A stretch of 64,000 bases of DNA from Scleromitrula shiraiana (taxonomy: Eukaryota; Ascomycota; Leotiomycetes; Helotiales; Sclerotiniaceae), in NCBI GenBank assembly GCA_028455995.1, contig JABELC010000004.1, forward strand, positions 992,001 to 1,056,000, read 5' to 3'. The position numbers were made by a program, and so were the translations under genes. The notes beneath the pieces are model-generated. The model made no database searches. It was given only the letters and a program-made list of their open reading frames with translations, and was not told the origin of the DNA. Shown one piece after another: positions 27,701 through 39,403 of this stretch (positions are counted from its first letter, which is position 1; the number at the start of each line of letters is the position of its first letter).

Positions 27701-30700
27701 TCATCATTATTTCAACATCTTGAAGGAAAGGAAATTTCCGTCCGTAATCTTTACTTCAGGCTACCTGCATAAAACCCTTACCTACATAGGTACTTCAACT
27801 CGGCACAATCCGGAATTTTCTTCTTATTTCTAAATCTTTGGGCTTCTAGGAAATATGTTCATTGCCAAGGGAACAATTTTCCACAAATTCGCGCTGGAAA
27901 GTTCAGCTATAATTTCATCAAAGGAAGCCCTTTCATCTAGACTCAGGATGTCTCAATGCCTCAATATGTAATTTCATTTCATCGCCAAAAATAGGTACCG
28001 ATACTTTGGGCTCTTGCTTTTTACAAGTTCTCCAGAGTTCTTTCTGTTTATTTCATTACACACATATGCATGCATGGGTTTTGGGGAACAGGGCTTATTA
28101 CATCCTTGTACTACAAAAGCCTCAACCATGGTTCTGGGCTCAAATCAGACCAGACTTTTCTTACTTTTTGCTCTTGCTGATACTTGCCTTATTTATATTT
28201 GAATGTGTGATACAATCATGCATGAAGCCGACCGAAGCCTGGTGTTTTCCTCTTTCTTTCGGTTCCTGATAGTCGGGTTCTTGTAAATCACAATTACAAC
28301 TCTTGGGTTCAATTCTTTTTTTCTCCGCCGGTTCGGACATTCAATCTATCCCTAATATTGCTAATGTCGTGTTACATTTGATTTTTGGAATTGAGTATAT
28401 GTCAGCTCATGTATAGGTACCTACATAAATGGAGCGCCTAGTGTTATAAGTCAAGCTATATGGTGTACCTATACTAAGCCCAACTCCAAATGTTATTATA
28501 TTCTAACCGTCTCAATCTTACTCATTTTTCAAAATTTTCGACAAAAATCACCTATACAATCACTCCACGTAGTTCTTCATCATTCTCCGTTCCCCGCCTC
28601 ACTCCACTTCTGTTTCCGTCTCCGTTTCCATTCCCGTCCCCAATAAATGAAAATATTACTTCCCGGGCGTTTCCCAAATATTTTTCCACGTGGCCGGGCT
28701 AAATTTTAAGCATCCTACGGGGTTAGGCTAATGATCTACAGGCGTTGGTGGCACATCCGTACGGCTGGTAGTTCCCGTGATTACATTGGATTTGGATTGG
28801 GTTGAATTGAACTAAATTGAATTTGGATTCCATCTACTCAATGTTGGTTGGTTTTCCAGCGGAGAAAAGATGAGGTGAGATGTAATGGAAGAAAAGCGAT
28901 AACTTCTGACCGAGTGGGTTATTGTTGCCGATTCCTCTCTCCTACCGCTGTTTCCGCTTCATTATTAACGGAGACTTTTAGTACCCGAACGATCAGATCG
29001 ATGGTTAGATAATTCAGATACTGTAGGTTGTACACTCAGCGAGCGAATGAGCACAATTCATCCAGTTTCGAGAAGTCCGATGACTGACTGTGTATCTCCC
29101 ATTCATTCAGTCGCTCAATTGAAGCATGAAAAGGCTATATCGATTGGAGCCAAATAAAATAGAGGTCTGTTATTGATATCGGAACATACACAGTTTAAAT
29201 CGTAAAATTGTTATTCGTGAACATAACTGTTGTTTTTCCTCTTGGATTTGCAAAACATTTCTTAATTTCTCGCACGCATTTCTATGATCATGTGTTCAGC
29301 TTATGCCATCCTATCCATTTCCATTTTCTAGTCTTCTCTTCCTTCATTTCCTCGTTAGTACATTCAAATCATTTGTATGTACTTCCATGATAACATCAAC
29401 TTTAATCGGAATTCTGAGTAGAAATCTAAACTCTCATTGATTTTCTCTTTACTAAAATCTTGGATCCCGGATGTACTTGTATTCGACTTGATCTCAAAAT
29501 CTTACCTCACCTCCTATTTAACCATCCAATACGATATTTCGCTCTTCACTCTCCCTAGTCTCCCGCGGAAATTTCCTCCCAATCGCAAACTCACAAATTC
29601 CCAAAGTAATTCATTAAAGTAGCTAAGTAGCGAAACTCGAAACAAAACAATGAAGTCAAAATAAAGAAATCAATCCACCGCAGATCACACTGTATATGCA
29701 ACACAATCACATCGCATTACTTGCATCAACCCCAAGCACATGCATCGGAGATATACATAAACCCGGATCTATGGATAAATAAATAAACGGGGTAATTATC
29801 TCTTTTAGTTAGGGGGCTAGAAGATTTCTGTTTTTGGAGAGCGTGGTGGAGAGCGTACCAGACTTTGTATTGGGGGCCGGAACCGCGGGGTAGGGGGTAA
29901 CGGTCGAATTTTGTTTATATGAATGGGTAAAGGTAAATGATTTTCAGTAGCAATGAGGCGTCACTTTAGCTACCTTGCTACGTTTGGCAATTTGAAAACT
30001 TTTGTAGATGAGGTAATTCTGTTGTCATTTGTCCATTTCATAACGGCAAAATTTCTTATATGACAGACCGATTAAACCATTTATAGTTGTTAACCCAATA
30101 TGCCCCGTTACTATCACTATATCTTAGAAAGTCTTGCCAAGTGAAATAGATCGTGGATGTTCTTCGTATGATATTAGCTCTAAAACAATTAAATGGAAAT
30201 AAGGGAAAACAAATTTTATATATACATTATACTTTTTGATGGTTGTCACAAGCTGGAAGTGTAATTAATGCATCAAGATACAATCTTACTAATTTACTAT
30301 AATACATATATGATGAATATCAAAACAAAAACGAAGCAGCAAGAAATCTATTTGTTGAGAATGCTATTGTGATAGGGGTGTTAGGGAAAGAAGCATAAAT
30401 ATTAGAAGCAAGACAGTTTGTCATAGGAGAAAGAAAAGAAGGGAGGGAACGACACAGTATCTTAAATAAAGGAGTTGGTAATAGATGGTGGATGGATGAA
30501 ACGGACCAGATAGATGATATTTTTGATCTTTGTTTTATTCATATTCTGTTTCGATATCAAAACTTGAATACAATGTGCAATGGGAAATGGATTCCGGGCA
30601 TGATAGTTTGCAGAACTTTTTGTTGGCTTCCGTGGTAAAGAGAGTGCCTTTGTTAGTACAGGAATTGTATCTCGATGTTTGCAATTCTATCTTGTTAAAA

Positions 30701-31017
30701 TCACACTACATTACTTCCAATGACTATCGTGATGACAGTCGTAAAATAAAATTGCACCATGTGAAGCAGACCAGCGCAACAACTTCCATTTTCATTGCGT
30801 CTCCTCATCCAAGATCCATTGGATGTGTTGAGTTGAGTTCAAGTTCTATAAATTGTATCAAAAAGAAGGGGGGCTCTCAAGATGACAAAAAGGAATGTTT
30901 ATCTAGACTTTGCATTTGATCAGGCGATTCTAAATCTTGGTTCAGGATTTCAGCTGAGGCTGTATCCTACAATTGCATTCTTGATAGAAACGTATATTCT
31001 ATTAGCGCATTTATATC
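24790..31017. other. Gene-poor region
   Basis: No ORF with family motifs was found. It holds a pyrimidine-rich tract (about 25385-25457), AACG repeats (26763-26779) and several AT-rich stretches. A 129-codon ORF at 30530-30919 has no recognisable features. Confidence 0.4.
25385..25457. repeat. Polypyrimidine (T/C) tract
   Basis: About 70 bp almost entirely of T and C on the plus strand, with repeated TTTC and CTTT units. Confidence 0.9.
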
Positions 31018-31500
31018 ATGAATCAATTACCCTCAGATCTTTCAAATTTCTCCCCTGAACAATTAAGGGTAATGTTGAATACCATCAATAAGCGTGGCAC
31101 TGGTATCAGCATCACAACGAACGCATCCAAACAAGATAGTGAATCGACAAACAAATGGCCTAACGAATATTGAGAAACCAAAACATCCCAATGTCACAAA
31201 CTCCTCATGTGACCGACTTCCTCACAAGCAACAAATCTCTCCATGAAGCATCTACCGAATTGCAGCCTAAGGAGCTCCAGTACCATAGTGAGCTTCAGCT
31301 GGCTCAGGTTTGCTTCAAACGAGTTGAGAGACAACAGCTATATTCTAGGCAGGCTCGGGGGAAGATGTAACATTCATGGCGAGTTGAGGAGCTGGCCGGA
31401 CCTTTTAAAAGAAGGACGTGGGAAGGTGTCAGGAGTGTGGGGAGAGTGAGGGTGGTGAAGATATGTAGGAAGATGTTGGTGACGGTTCTGGATTTGTGTT
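31018..31500 (+). pseudogene. Small hypothetical gene, apparently broken
   Basis: An ATG at 31018 opens a 51-codon frame (MNQLPSDLSNFSPEQLRVML) ending in TGA at about 31171-31173. A second, shifted frame from about 31170 is protein-like (TDFLTSNKSLHEASTELQ, then ELQLAQVCFKRVERQQLY) and stops at TAA near 31368. The same frame continues past that stop with HSWRVEELAGPFKRRTWEGV to about 31500. A frameshift plus a single stop inside otherwise protein-like sequence suggests a decayed gene; an unrecognised intron is the alternative. The family is not recognised. Confidence 0.35.
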
Positions 31501-31627
31501 AGAATTAGCTGTGTTTAGTCTGGATATGGTAATAAGAGAAATGAGGAAGGAGAGGAGGTAGTTTGAACTGGGATAGGATGAACTTGCAATGCATTTTTTT
31601 TTTGATTTGCTGTGTTGTTTTAAATTC

Positions 31628-31888
31628 TTATTCATGACTTGACAGAATGGATGAGAGGGTTGGTATTGCGAGAAACCAAACTGGGTTGTTTGTAAAAAAT
31701 GCCCCAATGAACTTCGAACTTGATGTTTGCGGTTGATGAAGACTTCTGTTGCCAGCGGATGAGAATTTCACTCTCTTATATATTTTTTCAATCATCCCAT
31801 TGATATATCTATGCTCCTCAATGAGATGATCTATCATATCACTGTCTAAATTTATGTTCATGTTGCAGATAAGGCAAGTGGAGAACAT
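31628..31888 (-). CDS. Small protein with a C2H2-like zinc-finger motif
   Basis: An 86-codon ORF starting at ATG 31888. Near its N-terminus it has CLICNMNINL followed by DSDMIDHLIEEH, which gives C-x2-C-x12-H-x4-H, a spacing compatible with a single C2H2-type zinc finger. The rest is unremarkable and ends with a hydrophobic stretch. No intron is needed. It may be a fragment, since it sits in a decayed zone. Confidence 0.3.
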   Translation of the reverse strand: MFSTCLICNMNINLDSDMIDHLIEEHRYINGMIEKIYKRVKFSSAGNRSLHQPQTSSSKFIGAFFTNNPVWFLAIPTLSSILSSHE

Positions 31889-31889
31889 A

Positions 31890-33379
31890 TTCTGCCAACA
31901 AAAACAGGAGTGATGTAAATTTACATATCTTCCTCATCGATACAGCCGTAAGGGAATGAACGAGGATCATGCGCAACTAATTCTGATACTTTGACGCAAA
32001 TAAACTCACATCAAACCAATACAACCACTGTGACTACAGTTGATATTCGGCGATGTCCATCCTATCGAAGTGGGAAGAGATGAGGGGAACAATTACTTGA
32101 ATCCAATTCAAGAACGTGTTTACTCCTCAAATTCACTCAGTGTATTATCTGATTGATCATAACTCCATCCAACCTATTAATCTTTTATCACCCTAGGATC
32201 AGAATCGAGGCGCGAAGAATATACACTACGTATGTTGAAGAACTTGATATTCAACAACTTTGTTTCATATCTCTACAATCAATCAATCAAACCTGCCATG
32301 ATTTCGTATTTGAGTTAAACCAAAATCTTATGGAATTGATGATTCTATGTATATATAGAGGTTATGAATAAGCTGAGGATCCTGGAGGAAGTTCCAAAGC
32401 CTGGGCTGGAATTGCTAAGCCAATGCTGACCGCATGCATATATCCTGTATCTTAAACGTAAAGAACCTAACTAAAGACTTCTTTGATAGTTTGAAAACAA
32501 CTTTCAAGAGTTTCGTGCGTGAATTAAATAATACTTGCCGCTGGCGATGAAAGTCTCCAAATGCATGCACGCTAGTGAGCGGTATTCGAAAGGAAAAATA
32601 TCATATTTGCATGGACAATTCTGAATTCTACAGCCAAAGAATATTGATTTTCTTAATTTATAACCTTCTCCATGTTTACTCTTCCTGCAAGGTTGGATAT
32701 ACTGAGCGCATTAAAGTGAATTGGCTCATTTGTGATTGTGGGTGTATGAAAGAAACCCCATTATTGGGAAAGGAGTTTAGGAAAGAAGAAAAAAAAGATT
32801 CATATGCAAGATTTGACGCATTGGTTACACTGAAAGTCTTTCAATGTATGGATACGCACACTGTCGCACACTGTCGCACACTGTTGCACATACATTGGAC
32901 GTGAAGTTGTGTGGTGCAAAGTAAGTCTGGAAGTTTAGTCATCAGGAAATTTCTCTCTTGTACTATGTTATCAAGAGATTGCAACCAGATGGTCTTATCC
33001 GTTTCAATTGATTTGCGATTAGAGTAATACGATGATGCGGAGTGTTTGTACTATGAAGTAGCGTTTAAAATCTTTCTTAGAAAATCTTAGTGAATTAGGA
33101 ATGTAGTTGCCAAAACCACCAACCAATGTATCGAGTCCCAATTTTTCACATGATAGGATGGCTAAAATGCAAAGAAGCTCGATGAACAAGATTGTTTTCC
33201 TACTTATTACTTGCTCAACAGTTTTGATTGTATACTTACAGACTGACAGATACTCGAGTAGAAGTAATTGATATCCGAGCCATTTTGAATCAAATACTTG
33301 TCGCAGTTATGCACGTCTCGAGAAAACAACTGATTTAGAAACTGAAAGGCACATAGATCTGCATCCTAGATTTTTCTAC
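31890..33379. other. Intergenic region with no supported gene
   Basis: ORFs at 32153-32371 and 32575-32904 lack recognisable features. It includes a short decamer repeat near 32855. Confidence 0.35.
32855..32890. repeat. 10-bp tandem repeat (CGCACACTGT)
   Basis: About three and a half tandem copies, the last with a C-to-T change. Confidence 0.9.
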
Positions 33380-35593
33380 CTTCTTTGACAGTTGGCCTTT
33401 TGGAATCAATGCAGATGTTGAAAATATCCGTCAAGACATCAACAATTCTATCGAAAGGTAGGCATATTCCTCCAACTGCTCTATCATCTTTAATAACCAA
33501 CTTTGTATTAGCATTCTCGCAGGTGATCCAAGGCTCGAGAAGATAAAGGCTGCCGACCTTTCTCTGGTCGGATCATGTTGGTGGCCTCATGCTTCATCGG
33601 AACGTCTGCGTATTGTTACATATCTTATCATATGGGTACAATCACAGTCTCTGCCGAAACATAGGGAGAACCCTTACTGATATAATTCATCAGAGTTATT
33701 CATTAGAGATTATGGTGAGCAATCTTACTGCGTAATATATTTTGTTGCATAACTTCTGACGATCAGAGTTGGGCATTTTATCCTATCCGGGATATTTTGA
33801 CCTTTATGGAGTAATATCTGTACTCAATAGAAATTTATGGAGTAATATTTTGCAAATATTCTGAGTATTATTTGGGATATTTGAGCCTATCTTTATTACA
33901 TGATCGTTAAAATTGAAACTATTTATAAATTCAAGTTGATTAAAATAGTAATATAAATCGACTCCGAGTCCGAGTCGGATTACTAGATGCTAATAATACT
34001 ACTAGTAGTAGTAGTAGTACTAGTAGTATTAATATAGTACTAGTAAAATGATATGATAGTAATAAAAGAGTCTTTTAATAATATATTTTATATAAGATTA
34101 TTAAATCATAATATGAAACTTCAAGTTGATATATATTCAAGTTTGATATTTTAGAGTTTATAGTAATTAATAATATTAATAAAAAATGTAGTAAATATAC
34201 TACTACTACTAGTAGTATTAGTAGTAACTTGAACTTGAATTTTCTACTACTAGTAATTAGATAATTCAATTGATCATCGGATTTAAATAAGATTTTATAT
34301 ATTATCTTAATTTTATATGAATAGTAGATCAAATTTTATTAAAAATTTACTAAAAATCTTTCAATTTACTAGTATTTTAAATATTTCGAATACTTTATGG
34401 ATTCTATAATTTGAAGGTACTTGTAATACTACCTGTATCTTTAGAGATCGAGCAAAATGGAGATCTGGTTCAGTTACTCTATTTGGGGTTATCTAGGTTA
34501 TATCCTGCTGGGTGCTCAACCCTGCTGACGATACATCTTTAGAGTTCGATTCAGAAGTTGGCTATCTTACCAATGACTTCGATAAAATGCAGATCGCTTT
34601 TTTTGATACTATCAAGTATATCAACCACAGTCTTGGTCTGACCACCAAGATTCGAACGATGAGCCCACAAACAAAGTCACCCGGGGATGTAAAATAATGG
34701 GAGATACAATTTCTCAGTCGTACACATATGTTAAGAGAATTAATCGCCAGTTGCGCCAGAGATATCTCAAACACTTACGTCAATATCACCCGAGCAAAAA
34801 CGACTTTTGAAACAGTTGTTGATTCACATTGACTACACTGAGACTGAACAGAAAGTCTGACTCAGCGATATATTGTCAATTGCTGAAAAATACTGGAGGT
34901 GTCGAGTGGGAACCAGTGCTGTTGATGTGACCACGGCAACCATCGAGTGAGTCCTTGTCAAGTTACTCCAACCATGTATAAAATACGATTGGCCGAATCT
35001 AGGTTTACGGATGAACTTGAACTCCCAACTACGATAATGAATGCGGAGACGAAATCACTCTGAGATCGTACAAACGAGATTATATGGCTGTAGGCTATTT
35101 TTATGACGATGAAACTTCAATAGACAAGCAGAGCTAATGTAATCAAATAGGGCAAACGACATGTTTCCAATCAAAAAAGAACTTGCGAGAGCGTAAATTC
35201 CTCCCAATTTAACTGAGAAAATTCATAAATACTGAATATAGGATCAAGGCAACGTTGATAGTCCCATTCCATTAATTTTAAACAACGTTGAGAATGCACA
35301 AGTTGCAGTGGAGTTTGCTGTGAGCTCCATAGCACCAGTCATCAAAGAATTTAATCGAATCGCCAACAGTCTGCTGAGCCAATATTCTCACGATTTTCCA
35401 ATACAATCATCGCTTGAACGCTTTCTCAATGCCTGAAGGTATAATTGACCTGGGAAAATTCAATTGGAGATTAGTTCATTATATGGAATTCTTATCAGCT
35501 CTGACTAATTTTGCGATTTGTATCAGTCTTCGAACAGCAAGGTATGGAATTTGTCAAGAAAAATGTCCCGAGGGAATCTATATCACTTTCTGA
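33380..35593 (+). pseudogene. Relic of a class I terpene synthase (sesquiterpene cyclase-type)
   Basis: Fragments in family order can be read on the plus strand. The first is SWPFGINADVENIRQD, then after an intron GDPRLEKIKAADLSLVG and WWPHASSERLRIVTYLIIW (to about 33638). After about 870 bp of AT-rich DNA come DDTSLEFDSEVGYLTNDFDK (about 34530), RELIASCARDISNTYVNITR, and AEKYWRCRVGTSAVDVTTAT (about 34885). Next are NDMFPIKKE (about 35156), a GNVDSPIPLI helix, and SLRTARYGI before a final TGA at 35591. These correspond to the WWP-RLRI-Asp-rich region, the MGTSAV helix, the NSE metal-binding motif and the terminal RY pair of fungal sesquiterpene synthases. It is not functional: several in-frame stops and frame changes occur, the Asp-rich motif is altered and the NSE Ser reads Pro. 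The N-terminal part is missing. Confidence 0.72.
33740..34470. repeat. AT-rich block with TAG/CTA trinucleotide arrays inside the terpene synthase relic
   Basis: Very AT-rich DNA with arrays of TAG, TAC and CTA units (about 33993-34055 and 34195-34255), which form inverted-repeat-like symmetry. A TTATGGAGTAATAT motif is repeated at about 33805 and 33831. It sits where the relic would have an intron just before its Asp-rich motif, and is much longer than the other introns in this window. A TTCAAGTT motif here recurs at about 36294. Confidence 0.6.
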
Positions 35594-35599
35594 GGGCAC

Positions 35600-36702
35600 T
35601 GGATGTCTAATCAACGAATCGCGGTACGGAACTGGATTTGATGAGATGTTTAATAGCTACCCTCAAGGCGCATGAATCAATTCATATGATATTTGTAGAC
35701 TGCAAACCGATCTTATACAGCAGTTCACTTGATAATTGAGATCCTTACGAGAATTTACTGAAGATCTATCTGACGTTCTGGATTCAAAATACCGTCTAAA
35801 ACCGCTAAAACCCGTTTAAACCTCAATCGGCGATCAGCGACTTAGCTATCTATTATGCGTACCTATAGAAGCACGGAGCACACAACCTGCATAAACAATA
35901 TTCCCATTCCCTTTTTCGGCAAAGCCCCCTTATCACCAAAACGAATGTACTCTCGCTTTGAGACTATTCACGAATGTTTGATTGCGGGGAAATTCAACTT
36001 TATTGGGAATTGAGATTCCTATTTTGGAATCGCGCATAATCGTCGGACTTCGCTTAACCTCCGTGAAGATGTTCTCGGCAACTTGAAGTAAGTTTGTCTT
36101 TTAACAAAATTTGTATATGTTTTACTAGTAGGAAAATCGTTTTTTTGCAAATAATTTTAAATTTAATAATAACAATAATAATCTTTTTTAATTATTTCAA
36201 ATTTATTAAAAAACTAGAATTATACTATATTTATATCTAAAATCTATTATAATTTAACCGAAAATTGAGTGTTTTATATAGATTTTTATATTGAACTTCA
36301 AGTTGAAGGACAAACTTGCTTATCGAAGACCTCTTGCTTGCGCTGACGGAAGAGCGAGATCTCTTTAGTCTACTGTATTTACTGTATCTACTGTATCTGT
36401 ATATGGAGTCACAGAACCTCCGACGATTATATTGATGTTTTATGATAACGAGATAGAGTCTTGATAGGGTAATTTTCTTCTTCCGTGTTGCGGGGTTGAG
36501 TATTATGCGATGCATGCACCCGATATAATACAGGCAATTAACTGCGATTGTAAAATATTGCCTGATATGCTTGCTATGTTATCACTTGATACTAATGGCT
36601 GAAATGTATTTATTTATATCTATATGCCAGTGTATCCCGACATTTCTGTCTGGCTTGCTCAAAAGTTGAATTGAAACCATGAGATGGAATAGCTAATATC
36701 CA
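35600..36702. other. Decayed sequence plus AT-rich DNA before the proline dehydrogenase gene
   Basis: Between 35600 and 36092, protein-like fragments appear in one frame broken by stops, for example LREFTEDLSDVLDSKYR and DSYFGIAHNRRTSLNLRED. I cannot assign them. From about 36095 to 36300 the DNA is strongly AT-rich and resembles the block inside the terpene synthase relic. Confidence 0.35.
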
Positions 36703-38231
36703 ATGTTTTCACGATCATTTTGCAGGTTCAGTTCGACGGAGAAATTCCTATTTTCGCAGAACATTCTGCAAAAACGAGCACAATCTTCCTCAACGATCAA
36801 TGACAGCTCTCAAGTTCTCCACCGAACTTCCGGGGGATCGGTACCTCAACTTCCTCCACTATCGATAATGCCAATGGGGGTTCTCCTAAAGTCATATTTC
36901 ATAACATCATTTTTGGCTTCTCCGAGAATTATCAAATTCTTCCTTCCATTGATGAAAAAACTTGCAAACTCTAATTCTATAGTAATGAATCTGGATCGGA
37001 ATCCTTTACTGCATATTACTGTGCGGAAATTGATCTATGATCATTTCATCGCCGGGGAAACTCCCTCTCAAGTGAGAGAAACAATTAGGCATATGAAGAA
37101 GTTGGGATTTGAAGGCGTCATATTAGGATATGCCATGGAGGTTAATATAACAGGAGGGATCACGAGGCACGACAACATACAGACTGCGGGTAGTGATGCA
37201 GTAGAAGCATCAATTCTTGCGTGGAAAGATTCAACACTAAAAACCCTTTCACTGCTTGGACCAGGTGATTTTCTGGCTGTCAAGTAAGCACCTAACCCTA
37301 TCTCTTTCATTGACAATCGAAAAAATCTAAGTATTTGTCCTCTAGATTCTCCGGCGCAGGACCAACAGTCCTGAAAGCACTATCAACACAAAACCCACCG
37401 CCACCCCAACTCCACGGCGCCATGCTCGAAATCTGTAACGCAGCCATGCGGCAAAAAAACAGAATCTGGATCGACGCGGAACAACAGGATCTTCAACCTA
37501 CCATCGACAAATGGACGACGGATCTAATGCGTATCTACAACCGCGGCGAAAAAGCTCTATTATACGGTACTATGCAAGCATATTTGAAAATTACCCCCCA
37601 AAACATTCTTCGTCATCTCCAGCTCGCACAAACTGAAAATTGGATCCTAGCTATTAAACTCGTACGTGGTGCGTATATCGCTACGGAAAAGCGGAATTTA
37701 ATTCATGATAGGATTCAGGATACCCATGATGCGTATGATACTATTGCTAGGAATTTTTTATGCCAATCGTATCCGGGCATTGTATCGACATCTGGTTTGC
37801 CATATCCGAGAGCGGAGCTTTTTCTGGCGACGCATAACGATGAGAGTATTCGTTTGGCGTATGAGACGCAGTCGGCTAGGATTAGAGAGGGGAAAAGGAC
37901 CATTGAGTTGGCGTATGGACAGCTGCAGGGGATGGCGGATGAGATTAGTTGTGGGTTATTGCAGTTGTGTACGCAGCCTTGTACTGGTAACCCTGGATCT
38001 ACAAATGCGCACAGGACAGTCAAGTGGAATGGAAAAGAGACGGAAGAAATGGGTTTAGCATTAGCGCCTAAAGCGTATAAATGTTTGGTTTGGGGATCCA
38101 CGCAAGAATGTTTACAGTTTCTTCTGAGAAGGGTGAAGGAAAATGAAGATGCATTGAGGAGGACGGAATATTGGGTCAAGGGATTTCAAAAGGAGATTTG
38201 GAGAAGAATTAGGATATGGTTGAAAGCTTGA
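36703..38231 (+). CDS. Proline dehydrogenase (proline oxidase), mitochondrial
   Basis: Exons 36703-37283 and 37346-38231 join as AA|A to give 488 residues. It oxidises proline to pyrroline-5-carboxylate using FAD, the first step of proline catabolism, in the mitochondrion. The Arg- and Ser-rich N-terminus (MFSRSFCRFSSTEKF) looks like a mitochondrial presequence. Barrel-strand motifs are in order: WIDAEQ, LLYGTMQAYLK, KLVRGAYI, ATHNDES and YGQLQGMAD. The C-terminal FLLRRVKEN supplies the paired Arg that bind the substrate carboxylate in this family. Length is normal for fungal Put1-like proteins. The SnoaL-like gene converges on it, with 270 bp between the stops. The coding strand shifts from C-rich just after the intron to G-rich by about 37850. 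Confidence 0.92.
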
Positions 38232-38501
38232 ATTGCGATTGGTGGTGGATAACCAAGGAATCTGATACTATCTATCAACCTAATCTATCAAAATTTTCTA
38301 TAATGTCAAATCATAAGGATTATATTATCTTTTCTTTCTCTAGTACTAATTATGTGCGGTAGCGACCGATGGAAAGAAAATTTTCTGTTAGAGGAACAAG
38401 AAGCATGAAAGGTGAACAAACAAGTGAATGAACAGCGTCGTACCAAAAGAAACAAGTACGTAGGTAGACAAGCAAACCTCAACTCGGTTCAATTCATCCC
38501 C

Positions 38502-39403
38502 CTAATCCCAATTCAACTCCACCTTCTCACCCTCCAACCACTTGTTCATCTCAACATACATACGATCAAACACCTCATTCTTCTCACAAGTTGGCAAATT
38601 GAGCAAGATAGGATGACCAAGCGCATTCTGAGCACAACCCAAATACTTGTAACCCTCCGGATATCTCGCCAATTCCTCCGCCTTGAAAATTGGAACATTA
38701 ACCCCATCAACCGCGATAATCTTATCCTTTTCATAGAACAATCTGGTGTATTGGACTTTCCATTCATGGTTACGTCCTTCTTTCAGACACCAGAAGATGA
38801 AACGGCAGTCGCATTCGACGTCGTATTGGATACCGGTGTCAGGCTCGGTGAAGCGTTGAGTGATGGTTGCCTTCATCTTGCCGATAGCGCGAGATTCGCT
38901 GAGGTTGACGTCAACTAGGGTGCCGTTTTCGCGGTGCATGATAAAATCGCCGGAGGCGCGGCCGAGCTTGGATACTTTGATGAATTCATCAATGTCTTTT
39001 CCGCCGCTCCAGGCTGTGGTGGGGATGGGAGTTAGTAAAATATTTTCTTACGTTGACGTGGTGAGAGGGTGTGATGATGTGGAGTAGGGTTATTTGAGGT
39101 GAATTGAATGAATGATATTGGAGAAAAAAACTTACAAGTCCAAATCTTAGCACCATTTGCAGTAAACATGCTACGATAATTCTCCCACTCGGAGGCATCA
39201 CGATAAACAGGCCAACCCTTACAGAGTTCCGCAACCTGGAGTCTAGCAATAGTTTCCTCCCAAGCACCATTGAAATGACTGAATTGCTTAGGTTGAGTTT
39301 CAATCTCAGTGATGTTGTAGGTGCTTGATTCGAGAATCATGGTTGGTTGAGGGATCTCGCCGTTGAGGTTGAGACCTTTGGTGACATTGGTGATGTCGGT
39401 CAT
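38502..39403 (-). CDS. SnoaL-like (NTF2-fold) protein
   Basis: Exons 39403-39136 and 39013-38502 join (T|CC) to give 259 residues with GTAAGT and CACAG splice sites. A domain of about 150 residues includes [20 protein letters not shown], then [20 protein letters not shown] and [11 protein letters not shown]. An alpha-beta cone fold with this pattern is typical of fungal SnoaL-like proteins, a superfamily that includes polyketide cyclases and dehydratases as well as many uncharacterised members. No signal peptide is seen. The substrate is unknown, and no polyketide genes lie nearby. The family assignment is by pattern and moderately certain. Confidence 0.65.

Noticed and set aside
34630..34660. 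Reverse-strand GTTCGAATC resembling a tRNA B-box
   Set aside because: It lies inside protein-like terpene synthase sequence and has no accompanying A-box.
35520..35680. A separate coding exon reading FEQQGMEFVKKNVPRE
   Set aside because: The alternative frame of the same bases gives SLRTARYGI, the expected terpene synthase terminus, so the first reading is likely a shadow.
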